NCBI GenBank assembly: GCA_039621445.1
Contig: CP154955.1
Location: 9,102,241-9,166,240, forward strand
Source: Euglena gracilis
Taxonomy: Eukaryota > Euglenida > Euglenophyceae > Euglenales
Reading direction: 5' to 3'
Length of the DNA stretch: 64,000 bases
The notes under the pieces were generated by a model. The model was not told where the DNA came from, ran no database searches, and saw only the letters and a program-made list of their open reading frames with translations. The position numbers and the translations under genes were made by a program. Shown piece by piece: positions 45,766 through 58,367 of the stretch (position 1 is the stretch's first letter; each line of letters begins with the position of its first letter).

Positions 45766-46594
45766 TCGAACAGAGGGAAAAGTGTACAAAATGGCCTGAA
45801 ATGGCCAATTTGGCCCAAAAAACGCCCGTATCTCGGGCTGGGCGGGGAGTTGCGGGGAAACCAAAATCACAGTAGATAGAGCGTTCCAAGGGCTTCAATT
45901 TAGGTCTCTGGACATTTCCTTTGATTTTGCATCATTTTCGAGAAATTTTGAAAACATCGATTTTTTGACCCCCCACCCCCCGAAAACGGCTAAGTCGAAC
46001 AGAGGGAAAAGTGTACAAAACGGCCAGCTGCGCCGAAAACGGCCGTATCTCGGGCTAGGGCCCTCCCCGCCCCCCCCCCTCTCCTCCCCCACCAACTTGT
46101 TAGGGCGAGTTTGGGGGGGGGGAAATCAAAATACGGGTAGATGGGGCGTTCCAAGGGCTTCAAATTAGGTCTCCGGACATTTCCTTTGATTTGGCTTCAT
46201 TTTGGAGATATTTTGAAAATTGACATTTTTTGGCAGTCCAAGGGGGGGGGGCTCATCCAGGGGGGGGGGGCGGGTAAATCCTACCGAGTTTGGACCCCTT
46301 CGCGCGTGAATAACTCGGGCCTGGCGGGGAGTTGGGGGTCAAACCCAGGTGATTCGGAAACTAGGAATCCAGTCGCTCGCGACTGAAAAAAAAAATTCCG
46401 GGAACCGGGCCGGGATCATGGTGATAATCCGTCGGTTCTCCTGGTGGCCCCGACCCGGGGGGGGGGGTTGAGGGGGGGGATTTCGACGGTGGTAAGCTTC
46501 GCTCTTACCCATAAAGGGATAAGAGCTCAGCGACCCCCCCCTACCACCTTACCCCCCAGGGGGGGGGGGTGGTCGGGACCAGGTTTTGAATAGT

Positions 46595-49073
46595 GCTGAG
46601 CTCTTGATAAGCGCACACCCACCCCTTCATTGACCATCCCGGCCGGCGGCCCGGCGGCCCGGCCCGGCGGCCCGGCCGGCGGCCCGGCCGGCGGCCCGGC
46701 GGCCCGGCCCGGCCCGGCCCGGCCCGGCCCGGCCCGGCCCGGCCCGGCCGGCGGCCCGGCGGCCCGGCGGCCCGGCCCCACCCGTCCCGGCCGGCGGCCC
46801 GGCCTGGCCCGGCCCAGCCCGGCCGGTGGCCCGGCGGCCCGGCGGCCCGGCCCGGGGTCAGATGGCCATCCGGGGTCATGATGGCCATCATTGGTCATCA
46901 TGGCCATCCGGGGTCATGATGGCCATCATTGGTCATGATGGCCATCATTGGTCATCATGGCCATCCGGGGTCATGATGGCCATCATTGGTTATGATGGCC
47001 ATCATTGGTCATGATGGCCCTCATGGGTCATCATTCGCCATTGGCCATCATTGGTCATGATGGCCATCCGGGGTCATGATGGTGATCATTGGTCATGATG
47101 GTCATCCGGGGTCATGATGGCCATCATTGGGCATGATGGCCATCATTGGGCATGATGGCCATCATTGGTCATGATGGCCATCATTGGTCATCATGGCCAT
47201 CATTGGTCATCACGGCCATCATTGGTCATCACGGCCATCATTGGTCATCACGGCCATCATTGGTCATCACGGCCATCATTGGTCATGATGGCCATCATTG
47301 GTCATGATGGCCATCATTGGTCATGATGGCCATCATTGGTGATGATGGCCATCATTGGTCATGATGGCCATCATTGGTCATGATGGCCATCATTGGTCAT
47401 GATGGCCATCATTGGTCATGATGGCCATCATTGGTCATGATGGCCATCATTGGTCATGATGGCCATCATTGGTCATGATGGCCATCATTGGTCATGATGG
47501 CCATCATTGGTCATGATGGCCATCATTGGTCATGATGGCCATCATTGGTCATGATGGCCATCATTGGTCATGATGGCCATCATTGGTCATGATGGCCATC
47601 ATTGGTCATCATGGCCATCCGGGGTCATGATGGCCATCATTGGTCATGATGGCCATCATTGGTCATCATGGCCATCCGGGGTCATGATGGCCATCAGGGC
47701 TCATGATGGTCATCATTGGTCACGATGGCCATCATTGGTCATGATGGCCATCATTGGTCATTATGGCCCTCATGGGTCATGATGGTCATCATTGGTCACG
47801 ATGGCCATCCGGGGTCATGATGCCCATCATTGGTCATCATGGCCATCATTGGCCATGAGGGCCATGATGGGCTGGGGGGTCGAAAAACGCCCATTTTCAG
47901 CTCGAAAACAGTTTTTCCAGGTCCAAGAAACCAAAAAACATGGTTTTGGGCAAAAAAAAATTTTCGATTTTTTTCGACTTTTTTGACCCGTTTTTGACCC
48001 AAAGTCAATGGGTCGGCGGCCCAAAACGGGGCGCCGGTGGGTCGAAAAACGCTCGTTTTCGGCTCAAAAACAGTTTTTCCGGGTCCGGGAGGCCAAAAAA
48101 CATGGTTTCGGGCAAAAAAAATTTTTTCGATTTTTTTCGACTTTTTTGACCCGGTTTTGACCCAAAGTCAATGGGTCGGCGGCCCAAAACGGGGCGCCGG
48201 CGGGTCGAAAAACGCTCGTTTTCGGCTCGAAAACAGTTTTTCCGGGTCCGGGAGGCCAAAAAACATCGTTTCGGGCAAAAAAAATGTTTTCGATTTTTTT
48301 CGACCTTTTCGGCCGAAAATGGCTAAATCGAACAGAGGGAAAAGTGTACAAAATGGCCTGAAATGGCCCAAATTGGCCAAAAAACGCCCGTATCTCGGGC
48401 TGGGCGGGGAGTTGCGGGGAAACCAAAATCCCAGTAGCTAGAGCGTTCCAAGGGCTTCAATTTAGGTCTCCGGACATTTCCTTTGACTTTGCATCATTTT
48501 CGAGAAATTTTGAAAACATCGATTTTTTGACCCCCCACCCCCCGAAAACGGCTAAGTCGAACAGAGGGAAAAGTGTACAAAACGGCCATCTGCGCCGAAA
48601 ACGGCCGTATCTCGGGCTAGGCGGGGAGTTGCTGGGAAATCAAAATACCGGTAGATGGGGCGTTCCAAGGGCTTCAAATTAGGTCTCTGGACATTTCCTT
48701 TGATTTTGCTTCATTTTGGAGATATTTTGAAAATTGACATTTTTTGGCCTTCCAAAGGGGGGGGGGCTCATCCAGGGGGGGCGGGTAAATCCTACCGAGT
48801 TTGGACCCCTTCGCGCGTGAATAACTCGGGCCTGGCGGGGAGTTGGGGGTCAAACCCAGGTGATTCGGAAACTAGGAATCCAGTCGCTCGTGACTGAAAA
48901 AAAAAATTCCGGGAACGGGGCCGGGATCATGGTGATAATCCGTCGGTTCCCGAGGTGGCCCCGACCCGGGGGGGGCCCCCGGGGGGGCGGGGGGGAGGGG
49001 GGGGGGGGGTCGAGGGGGGGGGTTTCGCCAGGGGTAAGCTTCGCTCTTACCCATAAAGGGATAAGAGCTCAGC
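46595..49073. repeat. Composite 2.5-kb repeat, copy 2
   Basis: The same order of parts and the same inverted ends as copy 1: GGCCC array 46631-46854, 19-bp satellite 46855-47866, 163-bp satellite 47880-48310, 215-bp units 48311-48770. The 19-bp array here is dominated by the palindromic CATTGG variant, while copy 1 is dominated by CCGGGG. Confidence 0.85.
46855..47866. repeat. 19-bp palindromic satellite, array 2 (about 53 units)
   Basis: Same unit as 44331-45179 but mostly TCATGATGGCCATCATTGG. A homogeneous core of about 16 units lies at 47280-47600, and TCATCACGGCC variants form a sub-block at 47210-47280. Confidence 0.95.
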
Positions 49074-49099
49074 GACCCCCCCCTACCACCTACCTCAAT

Positions 49100-50380
49100 A
49101 CCGAAGGGCTTCCCATCCATCCCTGGGGGGGGGGGCGGTTGTTAAAATGGCCAATATTCGTCTCTGACCAGGGGGGGGGGGGGGGGTCGTTAGACAATAG
49201 GGGAGGGGGAATTTCCGGCGCGTCTCGCTGAAAATTTTTGGCGCTTCGCGCCTGACAATAGCCAATCTCACGTATTGGCTCTCAACCCAGCAAAATGACC
49301 ACAAAAATCCCAAAATTGACCACAAAAGCCCCAAAAAGCAACCAAAATGACCTAAGATGGCTTCAAATAACCTAAAATTGCCTAAAAACGCCACCAATGT
49401 CCACAAAAAATTGTGAAAAATAACCCAAAATCAGCAAATTTGCGCAAAATGGTCAAATATGATATAAAATGCGCTCGTAATGGCCCAAATTGGCCATTTT
49501 GGATCAATTTGCACTGATTTGGCAAATATAATATTTGGCAAATATTGAGCCAATGTGGGTGTAATACTGGAGATTTGTGGAGAAATTATCCCAAAAACGG
49601 GTTTCATCCTTCAAAATATACAAAAAAAATGCCAGCATCGCCCTTGTCAGCAAAATTTTCTGAAATGTCATCAAAACCTTCAGCTTTGCCCCAAACAACC
49701 CATTCGGTGGTGAGCAGCATGTGTTGCAGGGCAAAAGAATGGCAAAATAATTACAACAAAGTTTTCTCATTTTCGGCCATTTTCGGCCATTTTCGGCCAT
49801 TTTTACCATAGGAGCTTGACCATCACCGTACCGGGAGGGGCCCACAACAGGGGTTTTTTTTAAGACCGGGGGGGGGGTCCCCCCCACCCACCCACCCCCA
49901 TGGGGGGCCCCCCCGGGGGGGGGGGAGGGGGTGCCGGGGGACCCACAAAAAATGGCAGAAAAATCGCGAAAAGTGCTAAAAATAGAATTTTTTCGGCGCC
50001 TGCGGCGCCGAAAAGTATATCCCACCCCCCTCCGGGGGGGACCCCCCCGGGGGGGGGGAGGGGGTCCGGCGGACCCACCCACCCTACCCCCCCCTCCCCC
50101 CCCGGGGGTCCAAACTTAAAAAAATCCCTGGCCCACAACGATGCCTTCTGCAAGGTCACCATTCGAGCGACGATAGAGAACACAACAACCCATTGGGTAA
50201 TGGTTCATCACAGAAGTCGGAGAAGCCGCAAAGGACAAAATCAAAAGCAAGAACATTATCAAGTCTCATTTCCCCAAGACGAAAAGATCGTCTCTGACCA
50301 GGGGTGGTCGTTGGGCAAGCCCGGTCGTTGGACAAGGGGGGGTGGGAGGTAGTCCAGTCAATACTTCACCCACCCCCCTT
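49100..50380. other. No gene; repeat fragments
   Basis: A GTCGTTAGACA repeat at 49150-49200, a GGCGCTTCGCGCC hairpin at 49241, A-rich plain sequence to 49850, then a block of G/C-tract palindromes with GGCGCCTGCGGCGCC (49860-50110). At 50285-50340 is a double GTCGTTGG copy. Confidence 0.5.
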
Positions 50381-50411
50381 GTCCTTGGCCCAAAGCCAAA
50401 GGGGGGCACTC

Positions 50412-50641
50412 CCAACTTGCTGGTGGCTTTTTCCAGCTGCACAAAGGAGGCCATCATAGGGGATGGGGCCCTGCGCAGCAATTCAAGGCGGGGACAGTCG
50501 ACGAAGATGAGCCACGATTGCTTCCGCGCCTTCTCGAAATCCAGCACCCGCAGCGTCGGGCTGACAGCGTTGTAGAGCCGCTCGCTGAGGGTTAGTGTCT
50601 CCGGGCCGTGGTGCAGCTCGGACGCCAGGATACCGCCATGG
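50412..50641 (-). CDS. Exon C of an unidentified leucine-rich gene
   Basis: After an acceptor CTCCAG the frame reads HGGILASELHHGPETLTL, RLYNAVSPTLRVLDFEK, then SWLIFVDCPRLELLRRAP and ASFVQLEKATSKLG. Pairs such as LRVLDF and CPRLELL look like irregular leucine-rich (F-box/LRR-like) segments, an inference without a family match. The 3' donor is uncertain. Its phase does not directly fit exon B, so an exon between 50.7 and 52.2 kb is probably missing from this list. Confidence 0.55.
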
Positions 50642-50679
50642 CTGGAGACCTCCCCCCCCCCTCAGGCTCTCTTCAAAGA

Positions 50680-50715
50680 GTGTGTCTGTGTATGTGTGTG
50701 TGTGTGTGTGTGAGG
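50680..50715. repeat. GT microsatellite
   Basis: A short GTGTGTGT run with GA interruptions. Confidence 0.85.
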
Positions 50716-50863
50716 TATGTGTGCGAGTGAGCGTGTGATTTTGGGTGTTCTTCGGCGAAGTGCGTATTGTGTGTATATGTCACATTTGTGTTGTCCATGT
50801 ACCCCCCCTTGCCAACAACCAGGTTCCTAATACCCCCGTCCAGGAGGGGGCAGGAGGAGGGGG

Positions 50864-50979
50864 CAGGGTTCGATATAAGGGCAGGTGGGGGGGTCCGACC
50901 CCCCTCCAGTCTGGGAGGGGGGGGGGGTGCGGGGACACCCCCACCTGAATCCCGCACACCCAACCTATTCTGAACCCTG
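50864..50979. mobile_element. Truncated relative of the 397-bp MITE
   Basis: It begins CAGGGTTCGATATAAGG as at 35716 and ends CTGAACCCTG, a degraded form of that right end. The 116-bp interior is reduced to G- and C-tracts. Confidence 0.65.
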
Positions 50980-51120
50980 GGGGGGTTGTACGCATTTCCA
51001 GTTTTGTTTTCCGTTGCAGGTATGCATTTGCCATTCCTTGTTGAGCGATGGGTGCGCGTGCACTGTTTATGCACGTTTCAAGGCTACACTGAGAAGGCGA
51101 AAGAATTAGTGAACACCCAT

Positions 51121-51338
51121 GTCCAATGAACGCCCCCCGTTCGCACCGTCTAGATTGTCACTTTAGTGTTCATTGGGCTGGAATGTGTGTGCAAAATCTT
51201 CTATTATCACCAAAAGAAAACTGGGAGGAACTCATCTGCAAGGAGAGGACAAGCAACAAAGGAACATTTCCTTGCCGATGCAAAAAAAAAGTATATGGTG
51301 ACAATCTAGACGGTCCGAACACCCCCTGTTCATTGGGC
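51121..51338. mobile_element. 218-bp fold-back element, about 41-bp TIRs
   Basis: The left arm 51121-51161 (GTCCAATGAACGCC ... ACCGTCTAGATTGTCAC) pairs with the right arm 51298-51338 (GTGACAATCTAGACGGT ... GTTCATTGGGC). The inner 17 bp and the CCAATGAAC ends match exactly, with a few mismatches between. The interior has no coding sequence; a loose GTTCATTGGGC repeats at 51170 and 51345. Confidence 0.8.
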
Positions 51339-52242
51339 AAGGGTGCTCATTGGGCTTGGGAGGGGGGGAGGTACGACCGACGATATTTTTTTCTGAATCG
51401 CCAACGACTCCCGACCAGGAGGGGGGGATCGTACGCACCACGTACCTGCAATCCCAATATTGGGGTGGTCGGTGGGCAGGGGGGGCGCAACGTGTAAATA
51501 TTTTTGTGCTTTGAGTATGTGTATGTAGGTGTTGGTTGTGTGTGAATCTGTAAGCACAATTTCCCCAACAGTCATCATACAGCGCAGGCGGTCCAGAAGC
51601 AAAATTTTGCGAAACCAGAACAGGGAGTTGCCTGGGAGGAGAATGTTGTGAGCAAAATGGAATTTGATCTCAAAATGCAAGCCGCATTAACAATGCTTGT
51701 GTTGATTGCAAGGTTTTTCTGCACAAACAGGGCCCTGTTCAAAGTGCTCGAGTGGCAGGGATGCCAAAAGCAGACCTGGACAGCGAGACTGGAGGAGCCA
51801 GGAGAGGATCAGGACAGACAGTGATTGGCACATGGAAGGTTGCTGCAGAGATTCCTTGGTCCCCGCATATTTCGGGATAAAAGGACAGCACGTTTCCACC
51901 CGTATCCCAGCATTCGGAAACAGGGTCAGGACTGGGGGAGGGGTACTTTAGTTGGCCGAAAGAAGAAAGAATCAAGGGGTTTGGACAGGGAGGAGCAACC
52001 TGAAAAATAAAAAAATACGGCACTTCTCACCAAAAAATTTTCCTTTGTTTTCCCTTCTTTATTTTTGTGTCCCCTGGCTGTATGGTTTCCACTGTTTCAC
52101 CTGTGTACTCTTCATGAACATCAAAACCAGAACTCAGAACGGGAGGTCATTTGCATGTTTCGTTTGGTTGTGCTTTGCTGTCTTTTCTTGTGAGGCCATG
52201 TGTTACACCCGGAAGCGGGGTACAACATTGGAGAGGTAGGAC

Positions 52243-52409
52243 GTGGCTGGCAGGGTCTGGGCAACAGAATGTAAAAGGCCGTGGCGTCGACACCGATGGC
52301 GAGGCGGCGCAGCTGTTGGAAGCGGGCCACGCTCCAGAGGGATCGCATCCTCCAGGGGGAGTTGCCGCATCGCCGAATGCACTTCAGATCGTCCAGCCAC
52401 AAGCAGTGG
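52243..52409 (-). CDS. Exon B of the unidentified leucine-rich gene (copy 1)
   Basis: 167 bp after a CTCCACAG acceptor. In the phase set by exon A it reads LWLDDLKCIRRCGNSPW, then LWSVARFQQLRRLAIGVDA and AFYILLPRPC. FQQLRRLAIG is leucine-rich-repeat-like. The donor GT lies after CAGCCAC. Confidence 0.55.
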
Positions 52410-52564
52410 CTGTGGAGGAAATCTTTGAAAGACAGAGGGTTTTAATTTATGGGTTTGTGCCTGCTGTGTGTAGCGCTGCAATGTTAATGCTATTGGCTAA
52501 CCTGCAGAGGAGGGGGGGAAAGGAGGGAGAGAGAGAAAGAGATGACGATGATGATGTTGTTGTA

Positions 52565-52890
52565 TGTATATGATTATATATGCATACATCCTCTCTCTCT
52601 CTATATATATGCATTTATATGTATGCATAATATATAATATATAATGTATAATATATAATATATAATATATAATATATAATATATGTATGTGTAATATATG
52701 CATAATATAATATATACTATATTATATACATATATACATATATACATATATATATATACATATATATATAATATATATATATATATGTATCTCTCTCTCT
52801 ATCTATACTTATATACCTTTACACACATATGCATGAATATATATTTATATCTATGTATATGTATATACATTATATATGTGTATATATATG
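52565..52890. repeat. TA/ATATAA microsatellite
   Basis: TATATA and TAATATA runs with short CTCTCTCT. The partner in the second duplication copy is 56475-56745 and shorter, which accounts for most of the length difference between copies. Confidence 0.92.
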
Positions 52891-54373
52891 GCAGCAACAT
52901 TTTACCTGCCCCCCCCCACAACCGGGGGGGGGCGAGTAGAATCTCCAACGGGGTCCTCCCCCCAACCCCCCCCTCCCCCCCAGTGAATTGGCTGCGCGCG
53001 ACGCGACGCACATCCCGCCTGTGGGGCCTGGGGTCCACCAACCGCTGGGGACTGACTGCCGGGCGAATCCCAACCCCGGCCCTTTCGGGAGTCCCCAAGG
53101 GCGGGAGGGCCAAATCCCTTGTGGGGGCCGACCGTTCGGCGACCTTTGCCATTCTTTCCCCTGCCTGTCTTCTGCCTTTGGGAATTGTGCCGCCTAGGTT
53201 AGGCAGGGGATGGGCGTCGTGTCGCTGCCCCCATCCCACCTGCCGCTCCCCCCTAGGGGGGGCCTAGGGGGAGGGTGGGGGGGTTGGGGAGGGGGGGAGC
53301 GCAAGTTCACCCCCGCCCATATGTTACATATGCACATACACACATACACACATGTTCGACTTTGTTCGACTGGGAGATCAGGTAAGATAAAAATACTTAA
53401 ATTGCGATTTCTGTAATCGCGACTTGGAAACATGTCACACACAAAAACTTTTTATTAGAATGAAAAATGGAAACAAAAATATGATAAAATTGGGTCTCGG
53501 GGAACACCTGGTCCACTGCACAAAATATTTCAAACCAAAAAAGTTCGTTAGCAGGAGTCTAGAAATTTCCAGGAAACGAAAAACAAAAAGAACCCAAAAA
53601 TGCAATTCAAAAAATAAAATGCGGAAATGTCTGGAAAATTGGGTCTCGAATGTTTGATTTTTTTTCTGGTTTTCAAGCAAACCATTTGGAGGAAGTGGGA
53701 TTGAAAGGTCTTCATTTTTGGGGTGGTTGTCATGTTTTCTGTTCCAGCAGGTTCCCGCTCGGCAACTGCCCCCCCCCCCCACCCCCAACCCCCGACCCCG
53801 ACCTTCAACTCCCTCCACTCCCCAACGGCGGGGGGAGGAGACCTGCAACCAACGTCAGATTATTTCTTAAGCCAGAGGGGACCTTGCCTGTGATATGAAT
53901 GATTTTTTTGCCTGTGATATGAAAGAAATTGTTATTTTTCTTTTAGAAGCAAAGCCGTTTATGGCCCAGCCTTTTTGAGTGGCAAGGATGAAAAGTTGTT
54001 GGTTCCGCCAGTAGTGGGGTCTCGTTTGGCATATGCGCCTTGCCTATGTCCAGCTGGTTTCCTGCCACACACAACAGTTGGAAGTGCCAAATGGTGTGTT
54101 CCATCTAACTTATAAAGTTTGAGAATTGAGTACAGTGGGGGAGGTAATGGGTGGTGCCACCTGACTTCGGGCAGGGGGGGCAGCGCCAAGTAGTGGCGGC
54201 CACAAGCAATTCTTTTGGTGGGGACAGACCATCATCCCATGGGGACTGAACGGGCAATCCTCGGTGTTGCTGTATGCGAAGGCCTGGTGGGGGAGGTTAA
54301 CCAACCCTTCCGACCCGGGAGTGGGGGTGGGGGGGGGGGGGGGGGGGGGGGCTGGCGGCGGTCCCCCACCCAC

Positions 54374-54530
54374 CATGGCACCGTGCAAGGCAGCGTTGAC
54401 CGGAGAATTGGCAACCCGGAGAAAATGGGAACAAATTGTCGCAGCCTGTGCGTGGTTAGGGCGGGCAGCTGGTCCAGCACCACTTGCAGCCAGGATTCTT
54501 CCTCGGAGTCATCCCATAGCTTCCGACCCT
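54374..54530 (-). CDS. Exon A of the unidentified leucine-rich gene (copy 1)
   Basis: 157 bp from acceptor CGTCAG to donor GTGGGT. It reads GRKLWDDSEEESWLQVVLDQ, LPALTTHRLRQFVPIF and GLPILRSTLPCTVP. Joined to exon B it stays in frame (phase 2 out, phase 2 in). A plus B is 324 bp, exactly 108 codons. Confidence 0.55.
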
Positions 54531-56167
54531 CTGACGGGAAGCGGGGTCACTTTTCAGTTTCAGAAAAAACCGGCCAATCACTATTTGAAAACCAGATACC
54601 CACCCAGAAAATAGCACCACCCAGGAGGCGCAAAATAGCACTTTGGCAACGGACGCCCAAAAAAAACGTCGTTTTTCGGTCGTTTTCGGCCGAAATCGGC
54701 CGCGCCCGCGCTCCAAAAAAGAGCGCTCTGCCCCGGGTAGAGGTCGGCGATCCTTTACCTGACTGTTGCGAAGGGCGCCGGCCCGACAGGCGCAATTTTG
54801 CCCGCGGCGGGCGTGCGTAAAATGCAGCAGTTAGGTTTTGGGGATTAAGAACCTGGCAAAAATTTGCGTTGTCAGTTTTAAAAAATGTTGGTCAGACAAA
54901 GAGGCATTTTTTGCAACTTCCAACCCCCCCCCCCCGGGAGGGTCGGTCACTCTTCGCCAAAACCCTCAAAAAAGACTCCGGCACCTCTGTCCCTGGTGGC
55001 CGCTTTCAATTGTTCCTGACCACCCCCACCCCCACTGAGGGAGGTTGGCGCAAAGTGGAGCCCCCACAGTACACCACAGTACTGTGGGGTACCCCCCACT
55101 CCCAACCCACTGTCACCTCACACTAATCCCCCCCCCTCTCCCAACTGTCACCCCACACATATCCACCACTGTCACCGCCCACCCCCCCACACACTTTTGC
55201 CCGGAACAACAGCCCGTTTGTGCACAACCGAAATCCCGACATGGGGCCAAACGTATGAGTGTCATTTTGGGGCTAACTTGGCCTGCAGCCTTGTCTGGGA
55301 GGGAGGGGTCGACCCCCCAGACCCCCCCCCAGGACCAAAATAACAACATCTCTTTCCTTCGGAACACAAATAATAAATTGGCTGGAGTTGGCATGTGTGC
55401 AGAAGTGCCGACAAAGCAGAACATTTGAGACATGGAAAAAATTCACATCTCTGAAAAGGCTCATTTTTTTTATTTTTTGGTAGAATGTGAGCAAAAAAGT
55501 GCAAAATCTGAGAAAAATGGCTTTGAGAAAATTGAAATTTGAGAAAAACGCCAAAATGCAACAATCATCACTTAAAAGGGCAAAAATGGCCCCATAGCTG
55601 AAAATCATTTGAAAATATGAAGAAAATACCATTTCAAGAGGCCCCATTTTGGGTCATTTTAGGTTTCGGCGCCTCGGAGTGCAGTAGAACTGGGCAGTGA
55701 CGAAGCGGTTTTTCGCTTCATCTGAAATTTTTGTGCACTTTTCGCCGATTTCGGCTTGCACTCAAAAATCTACCCCTTTTCGCTCATTTCAGCCTCCTAT
55801 AGAGGTTCGTTACTCCAAGCCAAAACACCGGCAGAAACGGCCCAAATACGGCCTCTTCCAAGAAAAGCCAAAATTTTTGGGGGTTCAGACGAAGCGTTTT
55901 TCCGCTTCCTCCTCTTCCACTTTCCGCTTCAAACCGTCCAAAACTGTTGGGCAATTTATGCCTCCTAAGTTTGTTTTCCCTTCTTTATTTTTGTGTCCCC
56001 TGGCTGTATTGTTTCCACTGTTTCACCTGTGTACTCTTCATGAACATCAAAACCAGAACTCAGAACGGGAGGGCATTTGCATGTTTCGTTTGGTTGTGCT
56101 TTGCTGTCTTTTCTTGTGAGGCCATGTGTTACACCCGGAAGCGAGGTAAAACATTGGAGAGGTAGAC

Positions 56168-56334
56168 GTGGCTGGCAGGGTCTGGGCAACAGAATGTAAA
56201 AGGCCGTGGCATCGACACCGATGGCGAGGCGGCGCAGCTGTTGGAAGCGGGCCACGCTCCAGAGGGATCGCATCCTCCAGGGGGAGTTGCCGCATCGCCG
56301 AATGCACTTCAGATCGTCCAGCCACAAGCAGTGG
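56168..56334 (-). CDS. Exon B duplicate
   Basis: Identical in length (167 bp) and frame to 52243-52409, with the same acceptor and donor positions. Retention of both splice sites and the frame suggests it could still be spliced. Confidence 0.5.
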
Positions 56335-58210
56335 CTGTGGAGTAAATCTTTGAAAGACAGAGGGTTTTACTTTGTGCCTGCTGTGTGTAGCGCTGCAATG
56401 TTAATGCTATTGGCTAACCTGCAGAGGAGGGGGGGAAAAGAGGGAGGGAGAGAAAGAGATGACGATGATGATGTTGTTCTATGAATATGATTATATATGC
56501 ATACATCCTCTCTATATATATATGCATTTATATGTGTGCATAATATATAATATATAATATATAATATATGTATGTGTAATATATGCATAATATAATATAT
56601 ATATATATATATTATATTATATACATATATACATATATATCTCTCTCTATACGTATATACCTTTACACACATATGCATTTGGATGAATATATATTTATGT
56701 CTATGTATATGTATATACATTTTATGTATGTGTATATATATGGCAGCAACATTTTACCTGCCCCCCCCAACCGGGGGGGGCGAGTAGAATCTCCAACGGG
56801 GTCCTCCCCCCAACCCCCCCCCTCCCCCCAATGAATCGGCTGCGCGCGACGCGACGCATATCCCGCCTGTGGGGCCTGGGGCCCACCAACCGCTGGGGAC
56901 TGACTGCTGGGCGAATCCCAACCCCGGCCCTTTTGAGAGACCCCAAGGGCGGGAGGGCCAAATCCCTTGTGGGGGCCGACCGTTCGGCGACCTTTGCCAT
57001 TCTTTCCCCTGCCTGTCTTCTGCCTTTGGGAATTGTGCCGCCTGGGTTAGGCAGGGGATGGGCGTCGTGTCGCTGCCCCCATCCCACCTGCCGCTCCCCC
57101 CTAGGGGGGGCCTAGGGGGAGGGTGGGGGGGTTGGGGAGGGGGGGAGCGCAAGTTCACCCCCGCCCATATGTTACATATGCACATACACACATACACACA
57201 TGTTCGACTTTGTTCGACTGGGAGATCAGGTAAGATAAAAATACTTAAATTGCGATTTCTGTAATCGCGACTTGGAAACATGTCACACACAAAAACTTTT
57301 TATTAGAATGAAAAATGGAAACAAAAATATGATAAAATTGGGTCTCGGGGAACACCTGGTCCACTGCACAAAATATTTCAAACCAAAAAAGTTCGTTAGC
57401 AGGAGTCTAGAAATTTCCAGGAAACGAAAAACAAAAAGAACCCAAAAATGCAATTCAAAAAATAAAATGCGGAAATGTCTGGAAAATTGGGTCTCGAATG
57501 TTTGATTTTTTTTCTGGTTTTCAAGCAAACCATTTGGGGGAAGTGGGATTGAAAGGTCTTCATTTTTGGGGTGGTTGTCATGTTTTCTGTTCCAGCAGGT
57601 TCCCGCTCGGCAACTGCCCCCCCCCCCACCCCCAACCCCCGACCCCGACCTTCAACTCCCTCCACTCCCCAACGGCGGGGGGAGGAGACCTGCAACCAAC
57701 GTCAGATTATTTCTTAAGCCAGAGGGGACCTTGCCTGTGATATGAATGATTTTTTTGCCTGTGATATGAAAGAAATTGTTATTTTTCTTTTAGAAGCAAA
57801 GCCGTTTATGGCCCAGCCTGTTTGAGTGGCAAGGATGAAAAGTTGTTGGTTCCGCCAGTAGTGGGGTCTCGTTTGGCATATGCGCCTTGCCTATGTCCAG
57901 CTGGTTTCCTGCCACACACAACAGTTGGAAGTGCCAAATGGTGTGTTCCATCTAACTTATAAAATTTGAGAATTGAGTACAGTGGGGGAGGTAATGGGTG
58001 GTGCCACCTGACTTCGGGCAGGGGGGGCAGCGCCAAGTAGTGGCGGCCACAAGCAATTCTTTTGGTGGGGACAGACCATCATCCCGTGGGGACTGAACGG
58101 GCAATCCTCGGTGTTGCTGTATGCGAAGGCCTGGTGGGGGAGGTTAACCAACCCTTCCGACCCGGGAGTGGGGGTGGGGGGGGGGGGGCTGGCGGCGGTC
58201 CCCCACCCAC

Positions 58211-58367
58211 CATGGCACCGTGCAAGGCAGCGTTGACCGGAGAATTGGCAACCCGGAGAAAATGGGAACAAATTGTCGCAGCCTGTGCGTGGTTAGGGCG
58301 GGCAGCTGGTCCAGCACCACTTGCAGCCAGGATTCTTCCTCGGAGTCATGCCATAGCTTCCGACCCT
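58211..58367 (-). CDS. Exon A duplicate
   Basis: 157 bp, same splice sites as 54374-54530, with one D-to-H change in LWDDS. It is followed in transcript order by the exon B duplicate and then by the first copies of A and B. Confidence 0.5.

Larger units (their letters stand above)
43970..46531. repeat. Composite 2.5-kb repeat, copy 1, with inverted ends
   Basis: It starts GCTGAGCTCTT and ends AAGAGCTCAGC, exact complements, with C- and G-tracts outside. Order inside: GGCCC/GGCGG array (44015-44222), 19-bp satellite (44331-45179), 163-bp satellite (45181-45765), and two 215-bp units with CTAAGTCGAACAGAGGGAAA and GCGTTCCAAGGGCTTCAA (45752-46230). A unique tail follows, with a GGTAAGCTTCGCTCTTACC hairpin. 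The whole order repeats in the next 2.5 kb. Confidence 0.85.
52044..55641. repeat. 3.6-kb segmental duplication, copy 1
   Basis: It starts TTTGTTTTCCCTTC and ends ATTTCAAGAGG; the same stretch recurs at 55970-59476. Copies are nearly identical outside microsatellites and G-tracts. Each holds exons A and B of the unidentified gene, a TA microsatellite (52570-52890 in this copy) and about 500 bp of TTTTATTAGAATG-type plain sequence. A 328-bp unique spacer separates them. Confidence 0.93.

Noticed and set aside
44005-48441. Open frames rich in Gly/Arg/Pro or Phe/Lys repeated several times
   Set aside because: They follow exactly the GGCCC, 19-bp and 163-bp tandem repeats and shift frame with each indel.
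52799-53267. Frames of 67-190 codons in the GC-rich block at 53000-53230 (and its duplicate near 56850-57090)
   Set aside because: Several frames are open on both strands and the differences between the two copies favour none. It lies between exons A and B and is probably intron.
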